From: Gemmatimonadaceae bacterium
Lineage (GTDB): Bacteria > Gemmatimonadota > Gemmatimonadetes > Gemmatimonadales > Gemmatimonadaceae
Reading direction: 5' to 3'
DNA: 64,000 nt
Assembly: GCA_020851035.1 (NCBI GenBank)
Contig: JADZDM010000023.1
Span: 223,355 to 287,354 of the forward strand
Part shown: in pieces, positions 53,959 to 63,737 of the stretch
Position numbering within the stretch: position 1 is the stretch's first letter
Layout: every line of letters starts with the position of its first letter
Translations under genes and position numbers: made by a program
The notes under the pieces: generated by a model
Databases searched by the model: none
What the model saw: only the letters and a program-made list of their open reading frames with translations
What the model was told of the DNA's origin: nothing

Positions 53959-54795
53959 ATGGACGGTGGTGTAGTGCGCGGCGAGTTCCTGGACGTCGGC
54001 GGCGCACGCCTCTACTACTACGCCGCCGGCACGCGGGGTGGCGGTGAGCCCCTCGTCCTCATCCACGGCTTCCCCACCTCGTCGCATCTCTGGCAGGACC
54101 TCGTCCCGCTGCTGCCCGATGGCCGGCGCGTGGTCGTGCTCGACCTGCTGGGCTACGGCCGGAGTGATCCCCCGGGCGAGCTGCCGCTCGACATCCGCGC
54201 GCACGCCGACCGGCTCCTGATCCTGCTCGACCTCCTCGGGATCAATCGCGCCTGCCTCATTGGCCACGACGTGGGAGGTGGCATCGCACAGGCCGTGGCC
54301 GTCAAGGCGCCGCATCGCGTGTCGCACCTCTGCCTGATCAGCAGCGTGTCGTTCGACGACTGGCCCTCGCGCGAAGTGAAGATGGCGCGCGCCACACTGC
54401 CACTGACGCGCCATCTTCCAGCCACCTGGGTGCTCGGCGTGCTCAAGACCGACCTCGCGCGCGGCTACGTCGACGCCGACCTCGCGGCCCGATCCATCGA
54501 GCGGTACGTCCGCGGCTTCGCGACGCCGGCCGGACGCGACCTCCTCGTGGCGCACCTCGAGGCGCTCGACAGCGCCGACACACTCGAGATCGGCGCCAGG
54601 CTCGGGTCGGTGCCCGCCCCCACCGCCATCATCCAGGGCGCCCACGACCCGTTCCTCACCACGGCCGCCGCGCGACGCCTGCAGCAGGCCATCCGCGGAT
54701 CGACCCTCGAGATCATCGAGTCGGCGCGGCACTTCCTCCCCGAGGAATCACCCGAGCGGTTGGCCAGGATCATCACTGCGCTCGTGGAGCAGTGA
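53959..54795 (+). CDS. Alpha/beta hydrolase with Asp nucleophile (epoxide hydrolase/dehalogenase-like)
   Basis: This is a protein of 278 residues. The oxyanion motif is IHGFPTSSHLW. The nucleophile elbow GHDVGG has Asp (D104) instead of Ser, as in haloalkane dehalogenases and epoxide hydrolases. The acid is in IIQGAHDPFL and the base in ESARHFLPEESP. The cap is short. It may hydrolyse epoxides or halogenated compounds, with the substrate unknown. It ends 32 bp from the convergent DUF4397 gene. Confidence 0.88.
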   Translation: MDGGVVRGEFLDVGGARLYYYAAGTRGGGEPLVLIHGFPTSSHLWQDLVPLLPDGRRVVVLDLLGYGRSDPPGELPLDIRAHADRLLILLDLLGINRACLIGHDVGGGIAQAVAVKAPHRVSHLCLISSVSFDDWPSREVKMARATLPLTRHLPATWVLGVLKTDLARGYVDADLAARSIERYVRGFATPAGRDLLVAHLEALDSADTLEIGARLGSVPAPTAIIQGAHDPFLTTAAARRLQQAIRGSTLEIIESARHFLPEESPERLARIITALVEQ

Positions 54796-54827
54796 CGGCG
54801 ACCCGCTGAGGCAGCCGCGCCGCGTGC

Positions 54828-55574
54828 TCAGGGCGCGCGGTTCACCATCGTCACGAAGCCGATGCGGCGTGCCACCGGCACGCCGAAGGGCAGCGTGCCG
54901 CTGAAGCCGACCACCACCACTGTCTGCGCCCCCCCGGCGGGCAGCGTGATGCTCCCCGTTGCCAGCACCGTCGCCGGTTCCGACAGCGCCGTGAGCGTGA
55001 GCGTGTAGGAGCCGGGCGCCATCACGGTGGTGAGCGTGCTCCGGTAGTCCACGCCGGCGAAGGTGGGCGTGCCGGTGACCGCGCCGCCGGCTGGCGTGAC
55101 GTAGAGATCCAGCCCATCGGCATCGGCGGCGCCATTGATCACCCGCAGCCGCGCCTGGCCGCCCGCCGGCTGCGTGACGTCGTCCACATACGCGGAGAGC
55201 GCCGCCGCACGACCGCTCACCGTGTCCCGCGCCTGGCCGGCGCCCAGCACCGTCAGGCTGGCGCCATCCGACACCCGGATCTGGTTCAGGGAGGCAAGCG
55301 ACCGGGGCTTGTCCGCTGACTCACTGGGCGACGGCTGCACCGCGAACGCCAGCGTGCCCGCGCTCACGGACAGGTACGCCGACGCGGCACCGTACGGCAC
55401 TGCCGTCTGCGAGGCGTTGAGCGTGGCGTTGATGCGGAAGTCCACGGCCGACGTGTCGGCCAGCGCGTGCACGAAACGCACGCGCGCATCGGTGAGGTCG
55501 GGGCCGGCGGTGTCGTCGCTGGCGCAGGCGGTGAGCAGCAGCAGTGCCGCTGCGGTCAGGAATGGGCGCGTCAT
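54828..55574 (-). CDS. DUF4397 lipoprotein
   Basis: This is a protein of 248 residues. The lipoprotein signal RPFLTAAALLLLTAC is followed by an Asp-rich linker. Two DUF4397-type beta domains follow, starting ARVRFVHALADTSAVDFRIN and ARLRVINGAADADGLDLYVT. Each has the V-x-H/N-x-x-x-D pattern of the family. It is an envelope protein, probably exposed, with no known activity. The internal repeat suggests an old duplication. Confidence 0.9.
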   Translation of the reverse strand: MTRPFLTAAALLLLTACASDDTAGPDLTDARVRFVHALADTSAVDFRINATLNASQTAVPYGAASAYLSVSAGTLAFAVQPSPSESADKPRSLASLNQIRVSDGASLTVLGAGQARDTVSGRAAALSAYVDDVTQPAGGQARLRVINGAADADGLDLYVTPAGGAVTGTPTFAGVDYRSTLTTVMAPGSYTLTLTALSEPATVLATGSITLPAGGAQTVVVVGFSGTLPFGVPVARRIGFVTMVNRAP

Positions 55575-55627
55575 GTTGTGTGAAGACCGGATCCGTGGGC
55601 CGGATGTTCCCGCGCGCGACCCGGCCG

Positions 55628-57844
55628 TCAGGAGACGCGGTCAGCCTCGCGGGCCCCTTCGAGAAGATACGCGAGATCGCGCGAGAGTGCCTGGGCCTGC
55701 TCCGTCGCCATGCCGACATCCGAGCGGACCTGCGGCACGTCGAGGCCCAACGACCCGAGCCGCAGCACGTCGAGGCGCAGGCCCTGCAGCCGCAGCGATG
55801 CACTCTCCAGCTTCGCACGCAGGCTGGTGCGCCGCCCCTCGAGATCCGCGATGGACTGCCGCTGGCGCAACAGCAGCGAGAGTGTCGCATCGGAATCGGG
55901 CACGCCGCGCATGCGCAACTCGGCGATGCGACCGTCGAGCGAGCCGTCGGTGGCGCTGCCCATGTCGCGGTCGAGCTGGTGCAGCGCGCCGCAGACCTCC
56001 GCGATGCGCTGCACCAGCGCATTCACGGTGGGGAGCATGTCCGGGATGACGGAGCTGCCGCCGCCGTCCAGCCGTGCCATCTGCTGCCGGATGGCGGTGC
56101 GGTCGTCCACCGCCAGCCGGAGCCGCTCGCCGTACGCGCTCATCACCACGTCGGGCGGCGCGAGCTGCGACACTTCCTCCTCGCGCAGGCGGAACGCCGT
56201 GCCCGCCGAGCGTGCCGCCTCGCTGTCGCGCCAGGTGCCGTTGAGCAGGTCCCGGCGGCGGAAGCCGAGTCGCCGCAGCGGGCGCGCAGCGCGCATGGCG
56301 CTGACGGCCGAGACGAGCGCCACCGCGCCGCCGCCGAGCATGACCGGGATCAGTGCCTGGATCTCGAACGTGCTGCCGACGACCAGCGACACCACCGCGG
56401 TGCCCGCCGCGACCGCCGCGACCTTGATGCGCCGCGCGAACCGCCGCGCGCGTCCGGCGAGGCTGTTGCTGAACAGTGTCGCCGGCACCGTGCCCTCGAC
56501 ACCGGCGCTCTCCAGCGCGCGGTCGTTGCGCATCACGTCGAAGAATGACAGGCCGGCATCCCCCAGCGGGCGCCAGCGGGCGCTCAGGCCCATCAGCATG
56601 CCGAAGGCCGGGAACACGATCCAGGGAAATCCGTCCCAGATCCCGTTGATGATGCCCAGGAACGCGAGCGTCGCGAAGGTGCTCTTCGCGTGCCGCCGGA
56701 ACGTCTGCGCCTGGAGCGCGATGCTCTTCGCGTCTGCGCTCGCACCGTACACCCACGCTGGCACCGCATTCGCGCCGGCCAGCGGCACGGGAGGCCGCGG
56801 GGGCACGGGCAGGCCCGGCGGACGCAACGGCGGTGGGGCCAGCGGCCGCGCCTCGCGCGGCGGCGGGGCGGAGCGCGGTGCGGGGTCGTCCGCCCCCCGC
56901 GCGGGCCTCGACATCGCCGGCACGCCGATCACCGGCGGCGTGGGCGGCAGGCGCACCGGGTCGACCGCCGCCGCAGCCCCGGTGCGCGGATTCCGCAGCG
57001 CCGACGCAAAGTCGGCCAGCGTCGGCCAGCGGTCGGCGGGTTTCTTGGCCAGCGCACGCTCGATCGCGGCCACCAGTGCCAGCGGCGCCGATGGCGCGCG
57101 CGCCGCCAGCGGCGGCAGCGGTTCCGAGACCTGCTTCAGCATCAGCGCCGGCGTGCTGTTGGCGACGAACGGCGGCGCACCCGCGAGCATCTGGTATCCC
57201 ACGATGCCCAGCGAATAGAGGTCCGTCCTCCCGTCCACCTCCCCCTCGCCGATCGCCTGCTCGGGGCTCATGTACGTCGGCGTGCCGACGGCCACGCCGG
57301 TGAGCGTCAGTCGGCCATCCCCTTCGGCGGCACGCGCGATCCCGAAGTCGGTCACCAGCACGCGCTTCGAATCGCGCTCGATGAGGATGTTGTCCGGCTT
57401 GATGTCACGATGGATCACGCCATGCGCATGGGCGTACGCCAGGGCGTCGGCGACGCTCCCCAGGATGCGCTCCGTCTCCGGCCCATCGACTCGTCCCTCC
57501 CGGGCGAGGCGATCGCCGAGCGTCTCGCCCTCGACCAGCGCCATCACGATCCAGACCAGCGTGTCGCGCTCCTCGACGCCGTAGATCGGCACGATGTGCG
57601 GATGCGTGAGCTGCGCGGCGGTCTGCGCCTCGCGCATGAACCGTTCGCGCACGTTCGCCACGAACGCCAGCTCCGGCGGGAGCACCTTCACCGCCACGTC
57701 GCGCCGCAGGCGCACGTCCCGGGCCCGGTACACCACGCTCATGCCGCCGCGGCCGAGTTCCGCCTCCACGGTGTAGGCGGGGGCGAGTGCCGCCGCGAGG
57801 CGGTCGCGCAGGGCGTCGCTGCCGGACGCGGCGGGCGCGGTCAT
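55628..57844 (-). CDS. Membrane-anchored Ser/Thr protein kinase, tandem paralogue A
   Basis: This is a protein of 738 residues from 57844. The kinase domain (residues ~24-290) has GRGGMSVVY, K53, HRDIKPDN starting at H145, TDFGIARA and GTPTYMSPEQA, so it should be active. A Pro-rich linker (~residues 310-375) ends PAWVYGASAD. Two pairs of hydrophobic segments follow (FATLAFLGIINGIWDGFPWI.., VAAVAAGTAVVSLVVGS). A long coiled-coil-like tail begins near RLRLAVDDRTAIRQQMARLD. The downstream kinase gene at 57864 shares this layout. Ligand and targets are unknown. Confidence 0.93.
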   Translation of the reverse strand: MTAPAASGSDALRDRLAAALAPAYTVEAELGRGGMSVVYRARDVRLRRDVAVKVLPPELAFVANVRERFMREAQTAAQLTHPHIVPIYGVEERDTLVWIVMALVEGETLGDRLAREGRVDGPETERILGSVADALAYAHAHGVIHRDIKPDNILIERDSKRVLVTDFGIARAAEGDGRLTLTGVAVGTPTYMSPEQAIGEGEVDGRTDLYSLGIVGYQMLAGAPPFVANSTPALMLKQVSEPLPPLAARAPSAPLALVAAIERALAKKPADRWPTLADFASALRNPRTGAAAAVDPVRLPPTPPVIGVPAMSRPARGADDPAPRSAPPPREARPLAPPPLRPPGLPVPPRPPVPLAGANAVPAWVYGASADAKSIALQAQTFRRHAKSTFATLAFLGIINGIWDGFPWIVFPAFGMLMGLSARWRPLGDAGLSFFDVMRNDRALESAGVEGTVPATLFSNSLAGRARRFARRIKVAAVAAGTAVVSLVVGSTFEIQALIPVMLGGGAVALVSAVSAMRAARPLRRLGFRRRDLLNGTWRDSEAARSAGTAFRLREEEVSQLAPPDVVMSAYGERLRLAVDDRTAIRQQMARLDGGGSSVIPDMLPTVNALVQRIAEVCGALHQLDRDMGSATDGSLDGRIAELRMRGVPDSDATLSLLLRQRQSIADLEGRRTSLRAKLESASLRLQGLRLDVLRLGSLGLDVPQVRSDVGMATEQAQALSRDLAYLLEGAREADRVS

Positions 57845-57863
57845 GGGGCGCGCGGCGCCGCGC

Positions 57864-59924
57864 TCAGCGCGTGCCCGGCGACGTGCGCGACGCCTTCTCG
57901 CTGCCGACGGCGGCGAGCACGGCGTCCACATCACGTGCCAGTTCCTGCGCGCGCTCGGCGAGCTGCGTCACCTGCGCCGCCGAGCCCGGGGTCGCACCCG
58001 TGCGCAGCTTGACGAGGTCGAAGCGGATCGAGCGCAGGGCGGCCCGTGCACGCTCGAGGCGATCGGTGGAGCGCTCGCGCCGCGCCTTTTCGGTGGATGC
58101 CAGCCGTCCCTCGCGGCGCAGCCTGGCCAGGCGGCGCACGCGCTCCTCGCTGCCGCGTTCCAGCGGGTTCGCCTGGGCCTCGAGCATCGCGATCTCGCTC
58201 TCGATGCGCCCCACGTCGGGCAGTGCGGCCGCGTTCCGGTCGAGGTCCGCGAGCTGTGCCGCCTCGGCCTTCACGGCGTTCAGCAACTCCTCGGACTTCG
58301 ACAGGATCCCGCTGGCGATGCCCCGCTCCGCCTTCGGCAGCGTCTCGTACATGCGCTGGATCTCGGCCCGGTCGCTCACGCCGTCACGCACCGCGTCGAG
58401 CCAGGTGCCGTAGCGGTTGCGGTCGTCGACGGCCGCCCCGGGCACGACGCCGGCGGGCAGCGTGCCATCCTCGGAGGCGAGGCGGTCGGTGGCCGAGAAG
58501 AGCGACCCGCCGGTGCCCTGCTGCAGGCGCAGGCGCTGGCGCTCTCGCACCATGTTGCGCTTGTTCGGGTCCCAGAGCGCCGCCACGTCCTCTGCCTTCT
58601 CCGACATCACGTCGGCCAGCAGCACGTGCCGCTGCTGCTTGAACACGTCGCGCCAGTCGTAGCCCGCCTGCCACAGCTTCGCATAGCCCATCGCGATGCC
58701 GATCGACCAGAAGGCCGGGATGAAGGTGAGGTCGCCGACGTTGAGCATCTTCATCAGCAGCGTGACGCCGGTGGCCGTGAGGAACGGCGCCAGTCCCTTG
58801 CGGAACTTCACCACCTGCGGCGCATACCAGCGTGCCACCTCGTCGGCGGTGGCCTCGACGTAGGACGGCTGGGCGCCGTAGGCCGGCGCGGCAGCCATTG
58901 CGCCGGTGGCCTGCCCTGCGCCGCCGTACACCCAGGCCGGCTGCGGGGCCTGACCCACCAGCGGCGCCGCGGGGCGCACCGGTGCGGGGGCGCGGTACCC
59001 CGACGAGATGCGGCCGTCCAGCGCCGCCGTCAGCTCGTCGGCCGTGGCGTAGCGCGCCGACGGCTCCTTCTCCAGGAGGCGCATGATGATGCCCGCGAGA
59101 TCGGGCGGCGTGTCGGGACGACGCTCGACGATCGGGAGCGGCTTCTCCGAGAGCTGCTTCACGAGCAATGCCGGCGTGCTGTTGGCCTCGAACGGCAGGC
59201 GGCCGGCCAGCATCTGGTACCCGAGCGTGCCGAGCGCATAGAGGTCGGCGCGGCCATCGATCTCGCGCTCGCCGGCGCACTGCTCCGGTGACATGTAGGC
59301 GGGCGTGCCGATGGCGATGCCGGTGGCGGTCAGCCGTGTCTCGGCCCCGTCCTGCACGGCGCGCGCGATGCCGAAGTCGGTCACGATCGCGCGCCCGTCA
59401 TCCTTGTCGATCAGGATGTTGTCGGGCTTGATGTCGCGGTGCACGAACTTGCGCGCATGGGCGAAGGCCAGCGCGCCGGCCACCTCGCGCATGATGCGGC
59501 GGACGTCGGCCACCGGCAGCGGGCCGCGGGTGGCCATCTGCTTGCCGAGGTTGTCGCCGTCGACGCAGGCCATGATGAAGTAGACCAGCCCGTCCTTCTC
59601 ATCCACCGAGTAGATCGGCACGATGTTCGGGTGCGCGAGCTGGGCCGCCATCTCCGCCTCGCGCAGGAAGCGCGACTTGATCTCGGTGCGGTAGGCGAGT
59701 TCCGGCGGGAGGAGCTTGACGGCGACGGTGCGCTTCAGGCGCGTGTCGCGCGCCCGGTACACGATGCCCATGCCGCCGCGACCGAGCTCGCCCTCCACCT
59801 CGTATTGAGGGGCGAGGGCGCGCTCGACTCGCGCCAACAGCTCGGTGTCGGCGGTGGCATCTACCGGGTCAGGCACGTTGGGCCGGCGAAAAGGGACAGA
59901 ATTACGTTCAGCGTAGGATAGCAT
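57864..59924 (-). CDS. Membrane-anchored Ser/Thr protein kinase, tandem paralogue B
   Basis: This is a protein of 686 residues from 59924. The kinase domain has GRGGMGIVY, K70, HRDIKPDN starting at H162, TDFGIARA and GTPAYMSPEQC. The linker contains PQPAWVYGGAGQ, matching the PAWVYG element of paralogue A. A hydrophobic region (FLTATGVTLLMKM.., FIPAFWSIGIAMGY) is followed by a helical, coiled-coil-like C-terminus rich in Arg/Glu/Leu. The two genes lie 19 bp apart in the same direction and probably arose by duplication. The first gene is upstream of its twin and divergent from lon. Confidence 0.93.
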   Translation of the reverse strand: MLSYAERNSVPFRRPNVPDPVDATADTELLARVERALAPQYEVEGELGRGGMGIVYRARDTRLKRTVAVKLLPPELAYRTEIKSRFLREAEMAAQLAHPNIVPIYSVDEKDGLVYFIMACVDGDNLGKQMATRGPLPVADVRRIMREVAGALAFAHARKFVHRDIKPDNILIDKDDGRAIVTDFGIARAVQDGAETRLTATGIAIGTPAYMSPEQCAGEREIDGRADLYALGTLGYQMLAGRLPFEANSTPALLVKQLSEKPLPIVERRPDTPPDLAGIIMRLLEKEPSARYATADELTAALDGRISSGYRAPAPVRPAAPLVGQAPQPAWVYGGAGQATGAMAAAPAYGAQPSYVEATADEVARWYAPQVVKFRKGLAPFLTATGVTLLMKMLNVGDLTFIPAFWSIGIAMGYAKLWQAGYDWRDVFKQQRHVLLADVMSEKAEDVAALWDPNKRNMVRERQRLRLQQGTGGSLFSATDRLASEDGTLPAGVVPGAAVDDRNRYGTWLDAVRDGVSDRAEIQRMYETLPKAERGIASGILSKSEELLNAVKAEAAQLADLDRNAAALPDVGRIESEIAMLEAQANPLERGSEERVRRLARLRREGRLASTEKARRERSTDRLERARAALRSIRFDLVKLRTGATPGSAAQVTQLAERAQELARDVDAVLAAVGSEKASRTSPGTR

Positions 59925-60255
59925 CCCGGGACCACCCGTAGGAGTCGCGGCCGGGTCCGGCGCTCCCGGGCACCGTCCGGCGCCGCGGACCGCGCACCGG
60001 AATGCACCACGGCAGGAGCGCCGGGCTGACCACATGGCACCCCATACGCCAGACCGGCCGGAAAAGTTTGGACGGGGGTGCCGACTTGGCACGGCGGGCG
60101 CGCCTGTGGCTTGCAACGGGTGAGGACAGGAGACGCATCCGGCTCTCGTGGACCGTGGCCCTGGCAAGGGCACCGGCCAACAGCACCGCCGGTCGCGTCC
60201 GTATCATGTCCGGGACACCTTGCCAGGTGGCCCGCCAGTCCGAGAGAGCCACCCG
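59925..60255. other. Divergent region between kinase and lon, with a 10-bp inverted repeat
   Basis: This 331-bp gap contains CCTGGCAAGG (60160-60169) and its reverse complement (60218-60227). A -10-like TATCAT (60202-60207) lies between them. GTGCC-GACTT-GGCAC is at 60078-60092. No CIRCE or HspR heat-shock operator was recognised. Control of lon through these elements is speculative. Confidence 0.35.
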
Positions 60256-62826
60256 ATGGCTGACCGTCAGACCCTGCCCGTCCTGCCCCTCCGTGGGCAG
60301 GTGATCTTCCCCGGCCTCACCGCCCCCATCGCGGCGGGCCGGCCGGGAACACTGCGGGCGATCGAGACGGCGCTGAAGGGCGACCGGCTCGTCTTCGCCG
60401 TCGCCCAGCGCGACACGTCGGAGGAGCCGACGGGCGACAACCTCTACACCACCGGCGTCATCGCGCGGATCGGCCAGATCCAGCGCGGCCTGGGTGGCGT
60501 GCAGCTGCTGCTGCAGGGCGAGACCCGCGCCACGGCGCTCCAGTTCCTCAAGACCGACGGCTTCCTCTCGGCGGCGATCGTGCCCACGCTGGACATGGAG
60601 CCGATCGACCCGAAGGATCCCGCCTTCGAGGCGCTGCACCGCGAGACCCGCGAGCGCGCGACGGAGCTGGGCGAGAAGCGCGGCCTCCCCGAGGAGGCGG
60701 TGCACCAGGTGCTGGACAGCGTGACCGAGCCGGGCCGGTTCGCCGACCTCGTGGCCGGCTACCTGGACGTCGACGTGCCGCAGAAGCAGGCGCTGCTCGA
60801 GACGCTGAGCGTCGAGGAGCGGATCCGCCGCGTGCTGGTCCACGTGCAGCGCCAGATCGGCATGCTCTCGGCCCAGGAGGACATCAAGAACCAGGTCCAG
60901 GAGGAGCTGGGCGACCGCCAGCGCGAGATGTTCCTGCGCGAGCAGCTGAAGGCGATCCAGAAGGAGCTGGGTGACGACGACTCGAGCAAGGAAGTCGAGG
61001 CGCTGCGCGAGAAGCTGGGCAAGCTGGAGCTGCCGAAGGAGGCGCAGAAGGAGGTCGAGCGGGAGCTCGGCCGGCTCGAGCGCGCCGGCCGCGAGAGCAT
61101 GGAGGCGCAGGTGATCCGCACCTACCTCGAGTCGATCGCCGAACTGCCGTGGAACACGCGCAGCGACGACCAGCTCGACCTGCCGCGTGCCGTCACGGTG
61201 CTGGAGGAGGATCACTACGGCCTGGGCGACGTGAAGGACCGCGTGCTCGAGTTCCTGGCCGTGCGCCAGCTGCGCGCGAAGCAGCTGGAGGCGGAGCTGC
61301 AGCAGGCGGGCGAGCTGCCGGTGACGAAGGTCGTGGCGGACGACGAGGCCGTGCCCGCTGACGCCGCGCCGATCACCGACAACAAGGAGGCGAAGGCCCG
61401 CGCCATGGCGCGCGGCCCGATCCTGCTGTTCAACGGCCCGCCGGGCGTGGGCAAGACCTCGATCGCGAAGTCCATCGCGCGGGCGCTGGGGCGCGAGTAC
61501 GTGCGCATCGCGCTCGGCGGCGTGCGCGACGAGGCCGACATCCGAGGCCATCGCCGCACCTACGTGGGCGCCATGCCGGGCCGCATCATCAACGGGATGA
61601 AGGCGGCCGGCACGCGGAACCCCGTGTTCCTGCTGGACGAGGTGGACAAGCTTGGCACCGGCTTCCAGGGCGACCCGGCGAGTGCGCTGCTGGAGGTGCT
61701 GGACCCGGCGCAGAACAACAGCTTCACCGACCACTACCTGGGCGTGCCGTTCGACCTGAGCGAGGTGCTCTTCATCGCCACGTCGAACTTCATCCAGAAC
61801 ATCCCGGGCCCGCTGCTGGATCGCATGGAGGTGGTGGAGTTCAGCGGCTACACCGAGAAGGAGAAGGCGGGGATCGCCACGCAGTACCTGGTGCCGCGCC
61901 AGTTCGACGAGAGTGGCCTGAAGCACGCGGGGATCACGCTCACGCCCGATGCGGTGATGACCGTCGTGAGCCAGTACACGCGCGAGGCGGGCGTGCGGCA
62001 GCTGGAGCGCCAGATCGGCGCGGTGGCGCGCAAGGTCGCGCGCAAGCTGGCAGCGGGTGGCGCGGAGGCGGAGACGGTGCCGACGGTCCTCGACAGCGCC
62101 GCCGTGCGCGACCTGCTCGGCCGGCCGCGCGTGCACCCCGAGAAGATCGCCGACACCGACTCGGTGGGCATCGCCAACGGCATGTACTACACGCCGATGG
62201 GTGGTGACATCATGTTCGTCGAGGCGTCGGTGCGCCGTCCGGGCACGAAGTCCGTGCAGCGTCCCGGGGTGGCTGAGTCGGCGGTGGAGACAATCACCGA
62301 CGGCCTGGGGGTGAGCGGCCCCGTGTCGCTGATCCTGACCGGCCAGCTGGGCGACGTGATGAAGGAGAGTGCGCGCGCCGCATTCACCTTCGCCACCAAC
62401 AACGCGGCGTCACTCGGCATTCCGGCCAGCCGCCTCGGCGCGGTGGAGGCACACATCCATGTGCCGGCGGGTGCGATCCCGAAGGATGGCCCGAGCGCCG
62501 GCATCGCGATCGCGACGGCGCTGGTCAGCGAGATGAGCGGCCGCCCTGTGCGCCGCGACGTCTCCATGACCGGGGAGATCACGCTGCGCGGCCGCGTGCT
62601 GCCGATCGGCGGGATCAAGGAAAAGGTGCTGGGCGCACATCGCGCCGGGATCAAGCACGTGATCATCCCGAAGGCCAACGAGGCCGACCTCGAGGACGTG
62701 CCGGAAGAGGTGCGCCAGGAGCTGACGTTCCATCCGGTGCAGACGCTGGACGAGGTGCTCAAGGTCGCGCTGGTGCCGCAGAGCGATGTCGAGCGGGTGA
62801 TCGAGCGCGAGCTGGCGTCGCTCTGA
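60256..62826 (+). CDS. lon: ATP-dependent protease Lon
   Basis: This is a protein of 856 residues from the ATG at 60256, matching the family start ([15 protein letters not shown]). The N-terminal LAN domain is followed by a coiled-coil ([20 protein letters not shown]) and an AAA module with [18 protein letters not shown] and the sensor region. The protease domain has the Ser-Lys dyad S747 (PKDGPSAG) and K790 (GGIKEKVLG). About 30 extra residues before the Walker A ([20 protein letters not shown]) form a linker not seen in E. coli Lon. It degrades damaged and regulatory proteins in the cytoplasm. Confidence 0.97.
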   Translation: MADRQTLPVLPLRGQVIFPGLTAPIAAGRPGTLRAIETALKGDRLVFAVAQRDTSEEPTGDNLYTTGVIARIGQIQRGLGGVQLLLQGETRATALQFLKTDGFLSAAIVPTLDMEPIDPKDPAFEALHRETRERATELGEKRGLPEEAVHQVLDSVTEPGRFADLVAGYLDVDVPQKQALLETLSVEERIRRVLVHVQRQIGMLSAQEDIKNQVQEELGDRQREMFLREQLKAIQKELGDDDSSKEVEALREKLGKLELPKEAQKEVERELGRLERAGRESMEAQVIRTYLESIAELPWNTRSDDQLDLPRAVTVLEEDHYGLGDVKDRVLEFLAVRQLRAKQLEAELQQAGELPVTKVVADDEAVPADAAPITDNKEAKARAMARGPILLFNGPPGVGKTSIAKSIARALGREYVRIALGGVRDEADIRGHRRTYVGAMPGRIINGMKAAGTRNPVFLLDEVDKLGTGFQGDPASALLEVLDPAQNNSFTDHYLGVPFDLSEVLFIATSNFIQNIPGPLLDRMEVVEFSGYTEKEKAGIATQYLVPRQFDESGLKHAGITLTPDAVMTVVSQYTREAGVRQLERQIGAVARKVARKLAAGGAEAETVPTVLDSAAVRDLLGRPRVHPEKIADTDSVGIANGMYYTPMGGDIMFVEASVRRPGTKSVQRPGVAESAVETITDGLGVSGPVSLILTGQLGDVMKESARAAFTFATNNAASLGIPASRLGAVEAHIHVPAGAIPKDGPSAGIAIATALVSEMSGRPVRRDVSMTGEITLRGRVLPIGGIKEKVLGAHRAGIKHVIIPKANEADLEDVPEEVRQELTFHPVQTLDEVLKVALVPQSDVERVIERELASL

Positions 62827-62948
62827 TGCCCGATCACTGACGGCACCAGCCTCGACGCAGGGGCACTGCGTGGGACGCCGCGGGCGCGGGCGTCCCACGC
62901 CCCGGGAGTGAGGCGCTGCACGACGGGGCTCGCGGTAGGTTGCGGATC

Positions 62949-63737
62949 GTGTCGTCAGACTCCCAGCCTCGCCGCATGCCTGCAGCCGAGATCGTCCCGC
63001 GCGACCCTCCGGCCGCGCCGAACCGCCGTGCGCGGCACCACCCGATCGCGCGGATCACGCACTGGGTCAGCGCCCTCGCCTTGTGCGTGATGGCAGGCTC
63101 GGGACTTCGCATCTTCAATGCCAGTCCATCATTTGCGCCGAAGGGCAGCACGTTTGCGCTCTGGCCGTGGAACGGCACGCCGGCCCCGGCCAGCCTGACC
63201 TTCGGCGGGTGGCTGGGCGGCGCGCGGCACTGGCATTTCGCGATGATGTGGCTGCTGGTGGCCAACGGCCTGCTCTACCTCGGCCACCTCTGGCTGCGCG
63301 GCGAGTGGCGCACTCTGATGCCGCTCCGCGGCGACGTCCGCGATGCGATCCAGATGGCGCACTTCTACCTTGGCCTGCGCATGCGACACCCGCATCAGGG
63401 CAAGCACAACGCGCTCCAGAAGTTCGCGTACTCCGCCATGATCGTGCTGGGCATCGTGTCGGTGGTGACCGGTGTCGCGATCTGGAAGCCGGTGTCACTC
63501 GGCTGGCTGGCGGCGGCGATGGGTGGCTATCACTGGGCCCGCTGGTGGCACTTCGCCGCGATGCTGGGCCTGGGCCTGCTGGTGGTGGTGCACGTGGTGA
63601 TGGTGTTCGCGGTGGATCCGTATGCGCTGCGCGCGATGACGACCGGCGGCTACGATGCGGAGCGCTGGTCGCCGGAACGCCGCAATGCCCGGCCCTTCAT
63701 CAACCTTGCCCCGGCACAGGCCGACGATACGCCATGA
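62949..63737 (+). CDS. Cytochrome b561-type membrane subunit of a molybdopterin oxidoreductase
   Basis: This is a protein of 262 residues from a GTG at 62949. ATG 62976 is an alternative start. Four hydrophobic helices carry likely haem-ligand histidines: HPIARITHWVSALALCVMAG, HWHFAMMWLLVANGLLYLGH, the helix starting KFAYSAMIVLGIVSVV, and RWWHFAAMLGLGLLVVVHVV. The pattern fits the Ni/Fe-hydrogenase-type cytochrome b family, which passes electrons to the membrane quinone pool. It is coupled (ATGA) to the truncated molybdopterin oxidoreductase gene, so the two form one respiratory enzyme. Confidence 0.88.
   Translation: MSSDSQPRRMPAAEIVPRDPPAAPNRRARHHPIARITHWVSALALCVMAGSGLRIFNASPSFAPKGSTFALWPWNGTPAPASLTFGGWLGGARHWHFAMMWLLVANGLLYLGHLWLRGEWRTLMPLRGDVRDAIQMAHFYLGLRMRHPHQGKHNALQKFAYSAMIVLGIVSVVTGVAIWKPVSLGWLAAAMGGYHWARWWHFAAMLGLGLLVVVHVVMVFAVDPYALRAMTTGGYDAERWSPERRNARPFINLAPAQADDTP

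Noticed and set aside
59925..60255. Heat-shock operator (CIRCE or HspR type) before lon
   Set aside because: Neither consensus inverted repeat is present. Only short unrelated inverted repeats are seen.
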